From an uncultured Dorea sp. (lineage in GTDB: Bacteria > Bacillota > Clostridia > Lachnospirales > Lachnospiraceae), in contig NZ_CAKRAH010000002.1 of assembly GCF_934294775.1 (NCBI RefSeq), positions 53,009-117,008 on the forward strand: 64,000 nucleotides of DNA, given 5' to 3'. The position numbers were made by a program, and so were the translations under genes. A model generated the notes under the pieces. It was not told where the DNA came from and made no database searches. It saw only the letters and a program-made list of their open reading frames with translations. Of the stretch, positions 16,166-25,383 are shown piece after piece (positions within the stretch are counted from its first letter, which is position 1; each line of letters begins with the position of its first letter).

Positions 16166-17269
16166 ATGGAAAAAGTAAATGTAACAACAGAAAACAACAT
16201 TCCAGAACAGACAACATACAGAGAAAAAACAAAAAAAGTACAGATTGGAAATGTCTGGATCGGTGGGGGAGAGAAGATTGCAATCCAGTCTATGACCAAT
16301 ACGAAGACAGAAGACACCAAGGCCTGTGTAGAACAGATCTTAAAGCTTGAAAAAGCCGGTTGCGATATTATCCGTGTTGCGGTGCCGACAATGGAAGCAG
16401 CAGAAAGCATTAAAAAAATCAAAGAACAGATACATATCCCGCTGGTAGCAGATATTCATTTTGATTACCGTCTTGCAATTGCTGCAATTGAAAACGGGGC
16501 AGACAAGATCCGGATCAACCCGGGAAATATTGGTGATGAAAAAAGAGTGAAAGCAGTGGTTGACAAAGCAAAAGAATATCACGTGCCGATCCGCGTAGGT
16601 GTCAACAGCGGATCACTGGAAAAACATCTGGTAGAAAAGTATCATGGAGTTACGGCAGAAGGATTGGTAGAAAGTGCACTTGATAAGGTACATATGATTG
16701 AAGAGATGGGATATGACAATCTGGTAGTCAGTATCAAATCTTCGGACGTTATGATGTGTGTAAAGGCGCACGCATTACTGGCACCGCAGTGTCCATATCC
16801 ATTACATGTAGGAATCACAGAATCTGGAACACTGCTGGCTGGAAATATCAAATCATCGATCGGACTTGGCCTGATCCTGAATCAGGGAATCGGGGATACC
16901 ATCCGTGTATCCTTAACCGGAGACCCTGTAGAAGAGATCAAATCCGCAAAACTGATCCTAAAGACACTGGGACTTCGAAAAGGCGGCATTGAAGTAGTAT
17001 CCTGCCCGACCTGTGGAAGAACCAAGATCGATCTGATCGGACTGGCCAATAAAGTAGAAGCGATGGTGGCAGACATTCCGTTAGATATCAAGGTCGCTGT
17101 TATGGGATGCGTAGTAAACGGACCGGGAGAAGCAAAAGAAGCAGATATCGGAATTGCCGGAGGAATCGGAGAAGGTCTTTTGATCAAAAAAGGTGTAGTT
17201 GTAAAGAAAGTAAAAGAAGATCAGTTACTGGAGACATTAAGACAGGAGTTGTTGCACTGGAATGAGTAA
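16166..17269 (+). CDS. ispG: 4-hydroxy-3-methylbut-2-enyl diphosphate synthase (IspG/GcpE)
   Basis: A 367-residue enzyme of the MEP isoprenoid pathway that makes HMBPP from MEcPP using a [4Fe-4S] cluster. The N-terminal TIM barrel starts KVQIGNVWIGGGEKIAIQSMTNT. The cluster cysteines lie in SCPTCGRTKIDL near 279 and VMGCVVNGPGEAKEADIG near 313. GGAGG precedes the ATG. Its last 8 nt overlap the polC start. In related genomes dxr and rseP usually come just before ispG; here an unrelated small membrane gene and element F take that place. Confidence 0.96.
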   Translation: MEKVNVTTENNIPEQTTYREKTKKVQIGNVWIGGGEKIAIQSMTNTKTEDTKACVEQILKLEKAGCDIIRVAVPTMEAAESIKKIKEQIHIPLVADIHFDYRLAIAAIENGADKIRINPGNIGDEKRVKAVVDKAKEYHVPIRVGVNSGSLEKHLVEKYHGVTAEGLVESALDKVHMIEEMGYDNLVVSIKSSDVMMCVKAHALLAPQCPYPLHVGITESGTLLAGNIKSSIGLGLILNQGIGDTIRVSLTGDPVEEIKSAKLILKTLGLRKGGIEVVSCPTCGRTKIDLIGLANKVEAMVADIPLDIKVAVMGCVVNGPGEAKEADIGIAGGIGEGLLIKKGVVVKKVKEDQLLETLRQELLHWNE

Positions 17270-20200
17270 ACCGTTTTTTGAAGTATTTCCGACATTAAAA
17301 GTAAATGATGAGATTCAGATGATGTTTCAGGGGGTAGAAGTTACGAAAGTATCGACCAATTCCACCAGGGATTTCATCAGGGTCAGCCTGTACAGCAGGC
17401 ATCTGATCCAGAAAAAACACATTTATGAAGTGGAACATATGTTGAAGCAGCAGCTGTTTGCAAGAAGTCATATTCAGGTAGACGTAAGAGAGCAGTATGA
17501 ACTATCCGAGCAGTATACGCCGGAAAATCTGATGAATGAATATTATGACAGTATGCTCATAGAGCTGGATCAGAAAAGCGTAGTCGAGAGAAATATGCTG
17601 CAAAATGCCAGTTATGAATTTGAAAATGGAAATATTCTCTGCCTGACACTTACCGATACGATTGTGGCACAGGGAAAAAAAGATGCGTTGTCCGCATATC
17701 TGACAGAGGTATTTGACGAGCGGTTTCACAGGCCGGTAGAGATACGCGTACTGTATAAAAAGGCGAAAGACAGTAAACTTAAGTACAACGAAGCAAAACT
17801 TGAACAGGAAGTAGAAGCAATCAGGGAACAGTCCGCAGCAGTACGGGCAAAAAAAGCACAGGAAAAAGAACAAAAAGAAGAGAAAAAAGAAGAAAAAGCA
17901 GCAAAAAGTGCCGGAACAACCGGAGGAGATTCCAAGAACCAGAAAAAAGAATCCAGCGGATCCGGAAAAAAATCATTCGGCAAGGGATCGTTTGGAAAAG
18001 GTGGATATTCCTTTACAAGAAAAGCGACGGATGATCCGAACCTTATCTACGGACGTGATTTTGACGACGAAACGATCGAACTTAAAAATGTCCTTGGAGA
18101 GATGGGAGAGATCACGATCCGTGGGAAAGTTATCAGTTGTGAGACCAGAGAAATCCGGAATGAAAAGACGATCATTATGTTCGCGGTTACCGATTTCACA
18201 GATTCGATCATGGTTAAAATGTTCGTAAGGAATGAACAGCTTGCAGACATCTTAGGAGATGTAAAGACGGGAGCATTTTTAAAGCTCAAAGGGATAACCA
18301 CGGTTGACAGATTCGATTCGGAACTGAATATCCAGTCGGTGGTAGGAATTAAGAAAATCAGTGATTTCACCTCATCCAGAGTTGACACGGCGCTGGAAAA
18401 AAGAGTCGAGCTTCATTGCCATACCAAGATGAGTGATATGGATGCGGTAACCGATGTCAAGACGCTTCTAAAGCAGGCGCATGACTGGGGGCATCCGGCG
18501 ATGGCGATCACAGATCATGGTGTGGTACAGGCGTTTACAGATGCCAATCATTATATCGAGACTCTGGATAAGGATGATCCGTTCAAGGTTATCTATGGTG
18601 TAGAAGGATATCTGGTAGATGATCTTACAGATATCGCCGTCAATGAAAAAGGTCAGGGATTAGATGACACATATGTGGTATTTGACCTGGAGACGACAGG
18701 ATTCAGTCCGATTAAGGATAAGATCATAGAGATTGGTGCTGTAAAGGTAGAACACGGCGAGATTACGGAGAAATTCAGTACGTTTGTCAATCCGAAGATT
18801 CCGATTCCGTTCAAGATCACGCAGCTTACCAGCATTACAGACCAGATGGTTATGGACGCACCGGATATAGAGACTATTCTTCCGCAGTTTCTTGCGTTTA
18901 TTGGGGACGCAGTACTGGTTGCACATAATGCTTCTTTTGATGTAAGCTTTATCGAACAAAATTGCAGATATCAGGATATACAGCCGGATTTTACATCCGT
19001 GGATACGGTTGCCATGGCAAGAGTTTTGCTTCCGACGCTGTCCAAATATAAATTAAATGTTGTGGCGAATGCGTTACACATCTCCCTGGAAAATCATCAC
19101 CGTGCGGTAGATGATGCGGGGGCAACAGCGGAAATATTCGTAAAGTTCATAGAGATGTTAAAAGACAGAGCCATCTATGATCTGTCAAAACTGAATCAAT
19201 TCGGGGAAAATAATGCCGATGCAGTAAGGAAGCTTCCATCGTATCACGTCATCATCCTTGCACTTAATGAGGTGGGCAGGGTGAATCTGTATACATTGAT
19301 CTCGATGTCACATCTGAAATATTATGCAAGGCGGCCAAGAATTCCTAAGAGTGAGCTCTCAAAATACCGGGAGGGACTTCTGGTCGGAAGTGCCTGTGAG
19401 GCAGGCGAATTGTATCAGGCAATTTTAAATGAAAAATCGGAAGAACGGATTGCAAGAATTGTAAACTTCTATGATTATCTGGAGATACAGCCACTTGGAA
19501 ATAACCAGTTCATGATTGAGAGTCCGAAGATTACAAAAGTACAAAGTGAAGAGGACTTAAAAGAGATCAACCGCAAGATCGTGGCACTTGGAGAACAGTT
19601 CAATAAACCGGTAGTCGGAACCTGCGATGTGCATTTTATGAATCCGGAAGATGAAGTATACCGGAGGATCATTATGGCAGGAAAAGGATTCGGAGATGCC
19701 GACAGCCAGCCGCCGTTGTATCTTCGTACGACGGATGAAATGTTAGAAGAGTTTGAATATCTGGGCTCGGCAAAGGCAAAAGAAATCGTCATTGATAACC
19801 CGGTTAAGATTGCAGAAATGGTAGAGAAGATCACACCGGTACGACCGGATAAGTGTCCGCCTGTCATTCCGGATTCGGATAAGATGCTAAGAGATATCTG
19901 TTATAACAAAGCACATTCGATGTATGGGGAAGACCTCCCGGAAATTGTTACAGAGCGTCTGGAACGTGAACTGAATTCCATCATATCCAATGGATTTGCC
20001 GTAATGTATATCATAGCCCAGAAGCTGGTGTGGAAATCCGTAGAAGACGGATACTTGGTAGGATCGCGTGGTTCCGTAGGTTCTTCGTTCGTTGCAACGA
20101 TGGCGGGAATCACAGAAGTAAATCCGCTGAGTCCGCATTATTATTGCAAAAAGTGTCATTTCAGCGATTTTGATTCGGAAGAAGTAAAGAAATTTGCCGG

Positions 20201-21806
20201 AGGCTGCGGATGGGATATGCCGGACCGTATCTGTCCGGTCTGCGGAGAGAAGCTTACGAAGGACGGATTCGATATTCCATTCGAGACATTCCTTGGATTC
20301 AAGGGAAATAAAGAGCCGGATATCGACCTTAACTTCTCCGGGGATTACCAGAGTAATGCGCACAAATATACCGAGGTTATCTTCGGTGCAGGACAGACAT
20401 TCCGTGCCGGAACCGTAGGAACACTGGCAGATAAGACTGCATTTGGTTATGTAAAGAATTATTATGAAGAACATGGTCAGGGAAAGAGAAAATGTGAGAT
20501 CGACCGTATCGTACAGGGATGTACCGGTATCAGAAGAAGTACCGGCCAGCATCCGGGCGGTATCATCGTACTTCCACTCGGAGAAGAAATCAACTCATTT
20601 ACTCCGGTGCAGCATCCGGCAAATGATATGACGACGGATATTGTAACGACGCATTTCGATTATCACTCGATTGACCACAACTTGTTAAAGCTTGATATTC
20701 TGGGACATGATGATCCGACTATGATCAAGACGCTGGAAGAGTATATCAGCTCCCCGGCCATGGACAATGAATACAATGAAACGGATAACCGCTTTGATGC
20801 AACAAAGATCCCTCTGGATGATCTGGGGGTTATTTCGCTCTTTCATGATACGTCTGCGCTTGGAATCAAGCCCGATGATATCGGCGGCTGTCCGGTTGGC
20901 TGTCTTGGTATTCCGGAGTTTGGAACGGATTTTGTTATTCAGATGGTTGTCGATACGAAGCCAAACACGATTTCAGATCTGATCCGTATCTCCGGACTGT
21001 CTCATGGAACCGACGTATGGCTTAATAATGCACAGGAACTGATCCGAAGTGGAAAGGCAACGATTTCGACTGCAATCTGTACCCGAGATGATATCATGAC
21101 CTATCTGATCAATAAAGGTATGGACAGTGAGGAATCCTTCACGATCATGGAGCGTGTCCGTAAAGGAACCGTTGCAAAAGGAAAATGTAAGGAATGGCCG
21201 GAATTTAAAAAAGATATGGCAGAACATAATGTACCGGACTGGTATGTATGGTCCTGTGAAAAGATCAAGTACATGTTCCCGAAGGCCCATGCGGCGGCTT
21301 ACGTCATGATGGCTTACCGTATCGCATATTGTAAGATTAACTATCCACTGGCGTATTACGGAGCATATTTTGGAATCCGTGCGGATGCATTTTCCTATGA
21401 GATCATGTGTCAGGGAAAAGAAAAGCTGCAGTATTTTATCGATGATTATAACAAGCGCTCTGCAACGCTTAGTAAAAAAGAGCAGGATACGATGAAGGAT
21501 ATGAAGATCGTACAGGAGATGTATGCCAGAGGATTTGAATTTGAACCACTGGATATCTATAAGGCGCAGGCAACCAAATTCCTGATTGTAAATGGTAAGC
21601 TTATGCCGCCGTTATCAAGTATAGACGGAATGGGTGAAAAGGCTGCGGAGGCTGTTGCGGAAGCATCTAAGGACGGGCCATATCTGTCGCTGGATGATTT
21701 CAGACAGAGAACAAAGGCGAGTAAGACGGTTATTGACTACATGGTTGATCTTGGAATCTTATCCGATCTTCCGGCATCGAACCAGTTGTCATTGTTTGAC
21801 TTTTAA
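17262..21806 (+). CDS. polC: DNA polymerase III, PolC-type alpha subunit
   Basis: A 1514-residue Gram-positive replicative polymerase with built-in proofreading. In order: an N-terminal domain, a charged low-complexity linker at about 195-255 rich in K/E then G/S, an OB fold, a PHP domain starting ELHCHTKMSDMDAVTD near 382, a DnaQ-type exonuclease inserted at YVVFDLETTGFSP near 472, then palm, fingers and helix-hairpin-helix. A zinc-finger-like set CKKCH...CPVC lies near 965-990. It ends QLSLFDF, a clamp-binding peptide. It is about 75 residues longer than the B. subtilis protein. The start overlaps ispG. Confidence 0.96.
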   Translation: MSKPFFEVFPTLKVNDEIQMMFQGVEVTKVSTNSTRDFIRVSLYSRHLIQKKHIYEVEHMLKQQLFARSHIQVDVREQYELSEQYTPENLMNEYYDSMLIELDQKSVVERNMLQNASYEFENGNILCLTLTDTIVAQGKKDALSAYLTEVFDERFHRPVEIRVLYKKAKDSKLKYNEAKLEQEVEAIREQSAAVRAKKAQEKEQKEEKKEEKAAKSAGTTGGDSKNQKKESSGSGKKSFGKGSFGKGGYSFTRKATDDPNLIYGRDFDDETIELKNVLGEMGEITIRGKVISCETREIRNEKTIIMFAVTDFTDSIMVKMFVRNEQLADILGDVKTGAFLKLKGITTVDRFDSELNIQSVVGIKKISDFTSSRVDTALEKRVELHCHTKMSDMDAVTDVKTLLKQAHDWGHPAMAITDHGVVQAFTDANHYIETLDKDDPFKVIYGVEGYLVDDLTDIAVNEKGQGLDDTYVVFDLETTGFSPIKDKIIEIGAVKVEHGEITEKFSTFVNPKIPIPFKITQLTSITDQMVMDAPDIETILPQFLAFIGDAVLVAHNASFDVSFIEQNCRYQDIQPDFTSVDTVAMARVLLPTLSKYKLNVVANALHISLENHHRAVDDAGATAEIFVKFIEMLKDRAIYDLSKLNQFGENNADAVRKLPSYHVIILALNEVGRVNLYTLISMSHLKYYARRPRIPKSELSKYREGLLVGSACEAGELYQAILNEKSEERIARIVNFYDYLEIQPLGNNQFMIESPKITKVQSEEDLKEINRKIVALGEQFNKPVVGTCDVHFMNPEDEVYRRIIMAGKGFGDADSQPPLYLRTTDEMLEEFEYLGSAKAKEIVIDNPVKIAEMVEKITPVRPDKCPPVIPDSDKMLRDICYNKAHSMYGEDLPEIVTERLERELNSIISNGFAVMYIIAQKLVWKSVEDGYLVGSRGSVGSSFVATMAGITEVNPLSPHYYCKKCHFSDFDSEEVKKFAGGCGWDMPDRICPVCGEKLTKDGFDIPFETFLGFKGNKEPDIDLNFSGDYQSNAHKYTEVIFGAGQTFRAGTVGTLADKTAFGYVKNYYEEHGQGKRKCEIDRIVQGCTGIRRSTGQHPGGIIVLPLGEEINSFTPVQHPANDMTTDIVTTHFDYHSIDHNLLKLDILGHDDPTMIKTLEEYISSPAMDNEYNETDNRFDATKIPLDDLGVISLFHDTSALGIKPDDIGGCPVGCLGIPEFGTDFVIQMVVDTKPNTISDLIRISGLSHGTDVWLNNAQELIRSGKATISTAICTRDDIMTYLINKGMDSEESFTIMERVRKGTVAKGKCKEWPEFKKDMAEHNVPDWYVWSCEKIKYMFPKAHAAAYVMMAYRIAYCKINYPLAYYGAYFGIRADAFSYEIMCQGKEKLQYFIDDYNKRSATLSKKEQDTMKDMKIVQEMYARGFEFEPLDIYKAQATKFLIVNGKLMPPLSSIDGMGEKAAEAVAEASKDGPYLSLDDFRQRTKASKTVIDYMVDLGILSDLPASNQLSLFDF

Positions 21807-21871
21807 GTCATCGTGTGTTCGGAAAATGGACAAAGTTACACATATAAAAGAAATAAGAGCAGGAAAGAACG

Positions 21872-22444
21872 ATGGGAAGAATGAAACAATCACAGATCAC
21901 CTACTGGTGTCACGAAGTGATCCGTTCACAGGCCAGGAAAGGCGGATTTTATATCGATGCGACCATGGGAAAGGGAAATGATACCCTTTTCCTGTGTGAG
22001 CTTGCCGGAAAAGAGGGAAAAGTAAAGGCATTTGATATTCAAAAAGAAGCGCTGGATACGACAGCGCAGCGATTAAGAGAGCATCAGGTAGAAAACAGGG
22101 CGGAATTGATTCTTGATGGTCATGAGCATATGGATCAGTACGCAGAAGCAGAATCTACGGATGTCATCTGCTTTAACTTTGGGTATCTGCCGGGAGGCGA
22201 CCATAATCTTGCTACAACGTATCAGACAAGCCTTGAAGCCGTTGAAAAAGGACTTAAGATATTAAAGCATGGTGGAATGATGAGCCTATGCATATACAGC
22301 GGCGGTGATACAGGATTTGAGGAAAAAGAAAAGATCCTGGAATATATAAAAGAACTTCCGGCAAGGGAATACACTGTGATTGCCAATGAATATTATAACC
22401 GGAAGAACTGCCCGCCGATGCCGGTATTTATATTTAAAGAGTAA
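21872..22444 (+). CDS. Class I SAM methyltransferase, MnmM/YtqB-like
   Basis: A 190-residue Rossmann methyltransferase of the group once called putative rRNA methylase (PF06962). The SAM motif GGFYIDATMGKGNDTLFLCELAG lies near 28-50, CFNFGYLPGGDHNLATTYQTS supplies the motif IV region, and IANEYYNRKNCPPMPVFIFKE is the typical C-terminus. B. subtilis YtqB has been reported to methylate nm5U34 of tRNA (MnmM); that role is the best guess here. AGGAAAG lies just upstream of ATG 21872. It follows polC by 65 nt. Confidence 0.8.
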   Translation: MGRMKQSQITYWCHEVIRSQARKGGFYIDATMGKGNDTLFLCELAGKEGKVKAFDIQKEALDTTAQRLREHQVENRAELILDGHEHMDQYAEAESTDVICFNFGYLPGGDHNLATTYQTSLEAVEKGLKILKHGGMMSLCIYSGGDTGFEEKEKILEYIKELPAREYTVIANEYYNRKNCPPMPVFIFKE

Positions 22445-22460
22445 GATTAGGAGGAAGAAG

Positions 22461-22937
22461 ATGAGAAGGAAAGACAGAGAAGTGACCGATCAGGAAGAAA
22501 TCCAGAAGATCTTTGATGACTGTAAGGTGTGCAGAATTGGGATTGTGGATGAGGACGGACCGTATATTGTGCCGATGAATTATGGCTATGTAAAAGAAGA
22601 AGGAAAAGTAATCCTGTATTTTCATGGTGCCAGAGAAGGAAAGAAGATCGATCTGATCCGGAAGAATCCAAACGTAGGGATTGAACTGGATTATAAGCAT
22701 GAACTGGCAGAAGGAAAGCTTGCATGCCAGTACAGTTATTATTATGCCAGCATCATAGGAAAAGGAACGGCAAGTATTATTGATAATCCAAAAGAAAAGT
22801 TAAAGGCATTGAATGTCATTATGCGTCATCAGACAGGAAAAAGCTTTGACGAGTTCCAGAAAAATCCGAAGCTTGAGAAAGCAGTAGCAATCATCCGGGT
22901 GGAACTTAATGAATATAGTTGCAAAAGGCATGGATAA
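22461..22937 (+). CDS. Pyridoxamine 5'-phosphate oxidase-like flavin protein (Nim family)
   Basis: A 158-residue split-barrel flavin-binding protein. It starts MRRKDREVTDQEEIQKIFDDCKVCRIGIVDEDGPYIVPMNYGY, the usual opening of NimA-type nitroimidazole-reductase-like proteins, and contains LYFHGAREGKKIDLIRKNPNV. The physiological substrate is not known, and the name does not establish drug resistance. AGGAGG precedes the ATG at 22461; the frame continues upstream within the methyltransferase gene but that part is not used. It is 16 nt downstream of the methyltransferase. Confidence 0.86.
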   Translation: MRRKDREVTDQEEIQKIFDDCKVCRIGIVDEDGPYIVPMNYGYVKEEGKVILYFHGAREGKKIDLIRKNPNVGIELDYKHELAEGKLACQYSYYYASIIGKGTASIIDNPKEKLKALNVIMRHQTGKSFDEFQKNPKLEKAVAIIRVELNEYSCKRHG

Positions 22938-22964
22938 AAAAACAATTTTTTCGCGAATCAATGC

Positions 22965-22993
22965 TTTAACTTGCGAAAGTATTGTGCTATACT
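22965..22993 (+). promoter_or_regulatory. Promoter of the ior operon
   Basis: TATACT (22988-22993) is preceded at 17 nt by a weak TTTAAC. Just downstream, TGGCGT and ACGCCA form a 6-bp hairpin in the leader, about 20 nt before the iorA ribosome binding region. Confidence 0.5.
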
Positions 22994-23047
22994 AGTAGAA
23001 AGTGGCGTGTTTGGGACGCCATTTATACGAAAGGATGGAAAAGAAGT

Positions 23048-24796
23048 ATGTCAGAAAAAGTAATTATGCTTGGTAATGAAGCAATTGCCAGAGGCGCATA
23101 TGAAGCTGGAGTAAAAGTATCTGCAGCATATCCAGGAACACCAAGTACAGAGATCAGTGAGAATCTGGTAAAATATAAAGATAGTTTGTACTGTGAATGG
23201 TCACCAAATGAAAAAGTAGCAACAGAGGTTGCAATCGGAGCATCCGTATCCGGTGTCCGTGCCATGTCCTGTATGAAACACGTGGGATTTAATGTGGCAG
23301 CAGACCCTACATATACCGTATCTTATATGGGAGTGAATGGAGGACTGGTAATCGTTGTTGCAGATGATCCGGGACTTTACAGTTCGCAAAACGAGCAGGA
23401 TACAAGAATGGTTGCACGTGCAGCACAGCTTCCGGTAATCGAACCTTCCGACAGTGCAGAAGCAAAAGAATTCATCAAAGTTGCATTTGACTTAAGTGAA
23501 CAGTTTGACCGCCCGTTTGTTTATCGTACAACAACGAGACTTGCACATTCTCAGGGGGTAGTAGAATTAAACGAACGAAAAGAAATCGAAGATAAACCAT
23601 ATGAGAAGAATATCCGGAAAAATGTTATGATGCCGGGGAATGCGAAGCTGCGCCATATCGAGATTGAAAAACGCAATCTGGAGCTTGCTGAGGCGGCAAA
23701 TACACTTCCAATCAATAAAGTAGAGATGAACGATACAAAGATCGGTGTCATCACAAGCGGAATCCCGTATCAGTATGTAAAAGAAGCACTTCCGGAAGCA
23801 TCTGTATTAAAGCTTGGAATGGTAAATCCACTTCCGAGAAAATTAATCGAAGACTTCGCTTCTAAAGTAGAGACATTATATATTGTAGAAGAACTTGATC
23901 CGGTAATCGAAGAACAGGTAAAATCCTGGGGAATTAAGGCAATCGGAAAAGAAATCTTCACCGTACAGGGCGAATACAGCGCCAACATGATCAGAAAAGC
24001 AATTTTAAAGGAAAATCTTGATATCAGAAAACCTGCAGAAGCACCTGGAAGACCTCCGATCTTATGTCCGGGATGTCCACACAGAGGAGTATATTATGTG
24101 CTGAAAAAATTAGGCATTCATGCAGCAGGAGATATCGGATGTTATACACTTGGAGCAGTTGCACCACTTAGTGTAGTAGATACGACAATCTGTATGGGAG
24201 CAAGTATCTCAAGCCTTCATGGTATGGAAAAGGCAAAAGGAAAAGACTATATCAAGAACTGGGTTGCAGTAATCGGTGATTCTACATTCTTACATACAGG
24301 CGTGAACTCTCTGATGAACATGATGTATAATAAAGCAACCGGTACAGTTATGATCCTGGATAACTCTACAACAGGTATGACAGGACATCAGGATCATGCG
24401 GCAACAGGAAAGACGCTGCAGGGAGATCCGACTTACGCAATTGACATTCCTGCATTATGTCGTGCGATCGGCGTTAAGAATGTAGTAGAAGTAAATGCAA
24501 GAGATATCCAGGCAGTAGAAAAAGCGGTCAAAGAAGAGATTGCCAAAGATGAAGTATCCGTAATCATTACCAAGACACCATGTGTACTTCTGGACAAATC
24601 TAAAAAACCTTTATATCAGACACATATAGATAAATGTAAAAAATGCGGTATGTGTATGAAACCGGGATGTCCGGCAATGACAAAGAATCCGGATGGAACC
24701 GTTTCAATCGATGACACGATGTGTACAGGCTGTGGACTGTGTGCAAGTCTGTGTAAATTTGATGCGATTGAGTTAGTAAAGGAAGGTGACAGATAA
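23048..24796 (+). CDS. iorA: Indolepyruvate:ferredoxin oxidoreductase, alpha subunit
   Basis: A 582-residue IorA. An N-terminal pyruvate:ferredoxin-type pyrimidine-binding domain (MSEKVIMLGNEAIARGAYEAG, AYPGTPSTEISE) is followed by a thiamine diphosphate domain (CPGCPHRGVYYVLKKLG near 348, VAVIGDSTFLHTGVNSL near 425) and a C-terminal two-cluster ferredoxin domain (CKKCGMCMKPGCP and CTGCGLCASLC). With IorB it oxidatively decarboxylates aryl-pyruvates to arylacetyl-CoA using ferredoxin. ATG 23048 begins the conserved sequence. The stop overlaps the iorB start as TAATG. Confidence 0.95.
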   Translation: MSEKVIMLGNEAIARGAYEAGVKVSAAYPGTPSTEISENLVKYKDSLYCEWSPNEKVATEVAIGASVSGVRAMSCMKHVGFNVAADPTYTVSYMGVNGGLVIVVADDPGLYSSQNEQDTRMVARAAQLPVIEPSDSAEAKEFIKVAFDLSEQFDRPFVYRTTTRLAHSQGVVELNERKEIEDKPYEKNIRKNVMMPGNAKLRHIEIEKRNLELAEAANTLPINKVEMNDTKIGVITSGIPYQYVKEALPEASVLKLGMVNPLPRKLIEDFASKVETLYIVEELDPVIEEQVKSWGIKAIGKEIFTVQGEYSANMIRKAILKENLDIRKPAEAPGRPPILCPGCPHRGVYYVLKKLGIHAAGDIGCYTLGAVAPLSVVDTTICMGASISSLHGMEKAKGKDYIKNWVAVIGDSTFLHTGVNSLMNMMYNKATGTVMILDNSTTGMTGHQDHAATGKTLQGDPTYAIDIPALCRAIGVKNVVEVNARDIQAVEKAVKEEIAKDEVSVIITKTPCVLLDKSKKPLYQTHIDKCKKCGMCMKPGCPAMTKNPDGTVSIDDTMCTGCGLCASLCKFDAIELVKEGDR

Positions 24797-25365
24797 TGGC
24801 AACAAAGAATATTATGATCGTCGGAGTCGGCGGACAGGGAACATTGCTTACAAGCAGAATCTTGGGAGGACTTGCCACCGGCGCAGGTTATGACGTAAAA
24901 CTTTCCGAAGTACATGGAATGGCTCAGCGTGGAGGAAGTGTAGTTACATTTGTAAGATATGGTGACAAGGTAGCAGAACCGATCGTAGAGGAAGGACAGG
25001 CAGATGTTATTATTGCGTTTGAACGTCTGGAAGCGTTAAGATATGCACATTTCCTGAAAAAGGACGGTGCACTTATCATCAATGACTGGAGAATTGACCC
25101 GATGCCTGTTGTAATTGGAGCAGCACAGTATCCGGAAGATATTATCGGAACACTTAGCAAAGACTATAAAGTATATACTGTAAATGCAACAGAAGAAGCA
25201 AAAAAAATTGGCAATTCCAGAGTGTTTAACTTGATCGTTCTTGGTATTGCGGCACAGCATATGGACTTTACCAAAGAACAGTGGTATGAGGTGATTGAAA
25301 AGACCGTACCAGAGAAGACGATTGAGATTAATAAACAGGCATTTGATGTTGGTTATCATTTATAA
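24796..25365 (+). CDS. iorB: Indolepyruvate:ferredoxin oxidoreductase, beta subunit
   Basis: A 189-residue gamma-domain subunit. The N-terminus IMIVGVGGQGTLLTSRILGG and LSEVHGMAQRGGSVVTFVRYG are diagnostic of IorB/PorC-type subunits that complete the thiamine enzyme active site. It overlaps iorA by one base and is followed 18 nt later by paaK, so the four genes iorA-iorB-paaK-ACT form an operon. Confidence 0.95.
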   Translation: MATKNIMIVGVGGQGTLLTSRILGGLATGAGYDVKLSEVHGMAQRGGSVVTFVRYGDKVAEPIVEEGQADVIIAFERLEALRYAHFLKKDGALIINDWRIDPMPVVIGAAQYPEDIIGTLSKDYKVYTVNATEEAKKIGNSRVFNLIVLGIAAQHMDFTKEQWYEVIEKTVPEKTIEINKQAFDVGYHL

Positions 25366-25383
25366 GGAGGTACATGGGAAGTT

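Noticed and set aside
19887..20552. A 221-codon open frame opposite polC
   Set aside because: Shadow frame inside the polymerase core; codon pattern follows the sense gene.
22461..22937. Calling the Nim-like protein a nitroimidazole-resistance gene
   Set aside because: Family members of this type are widespread flavin proteins; sequence alone does not show drug reduction.
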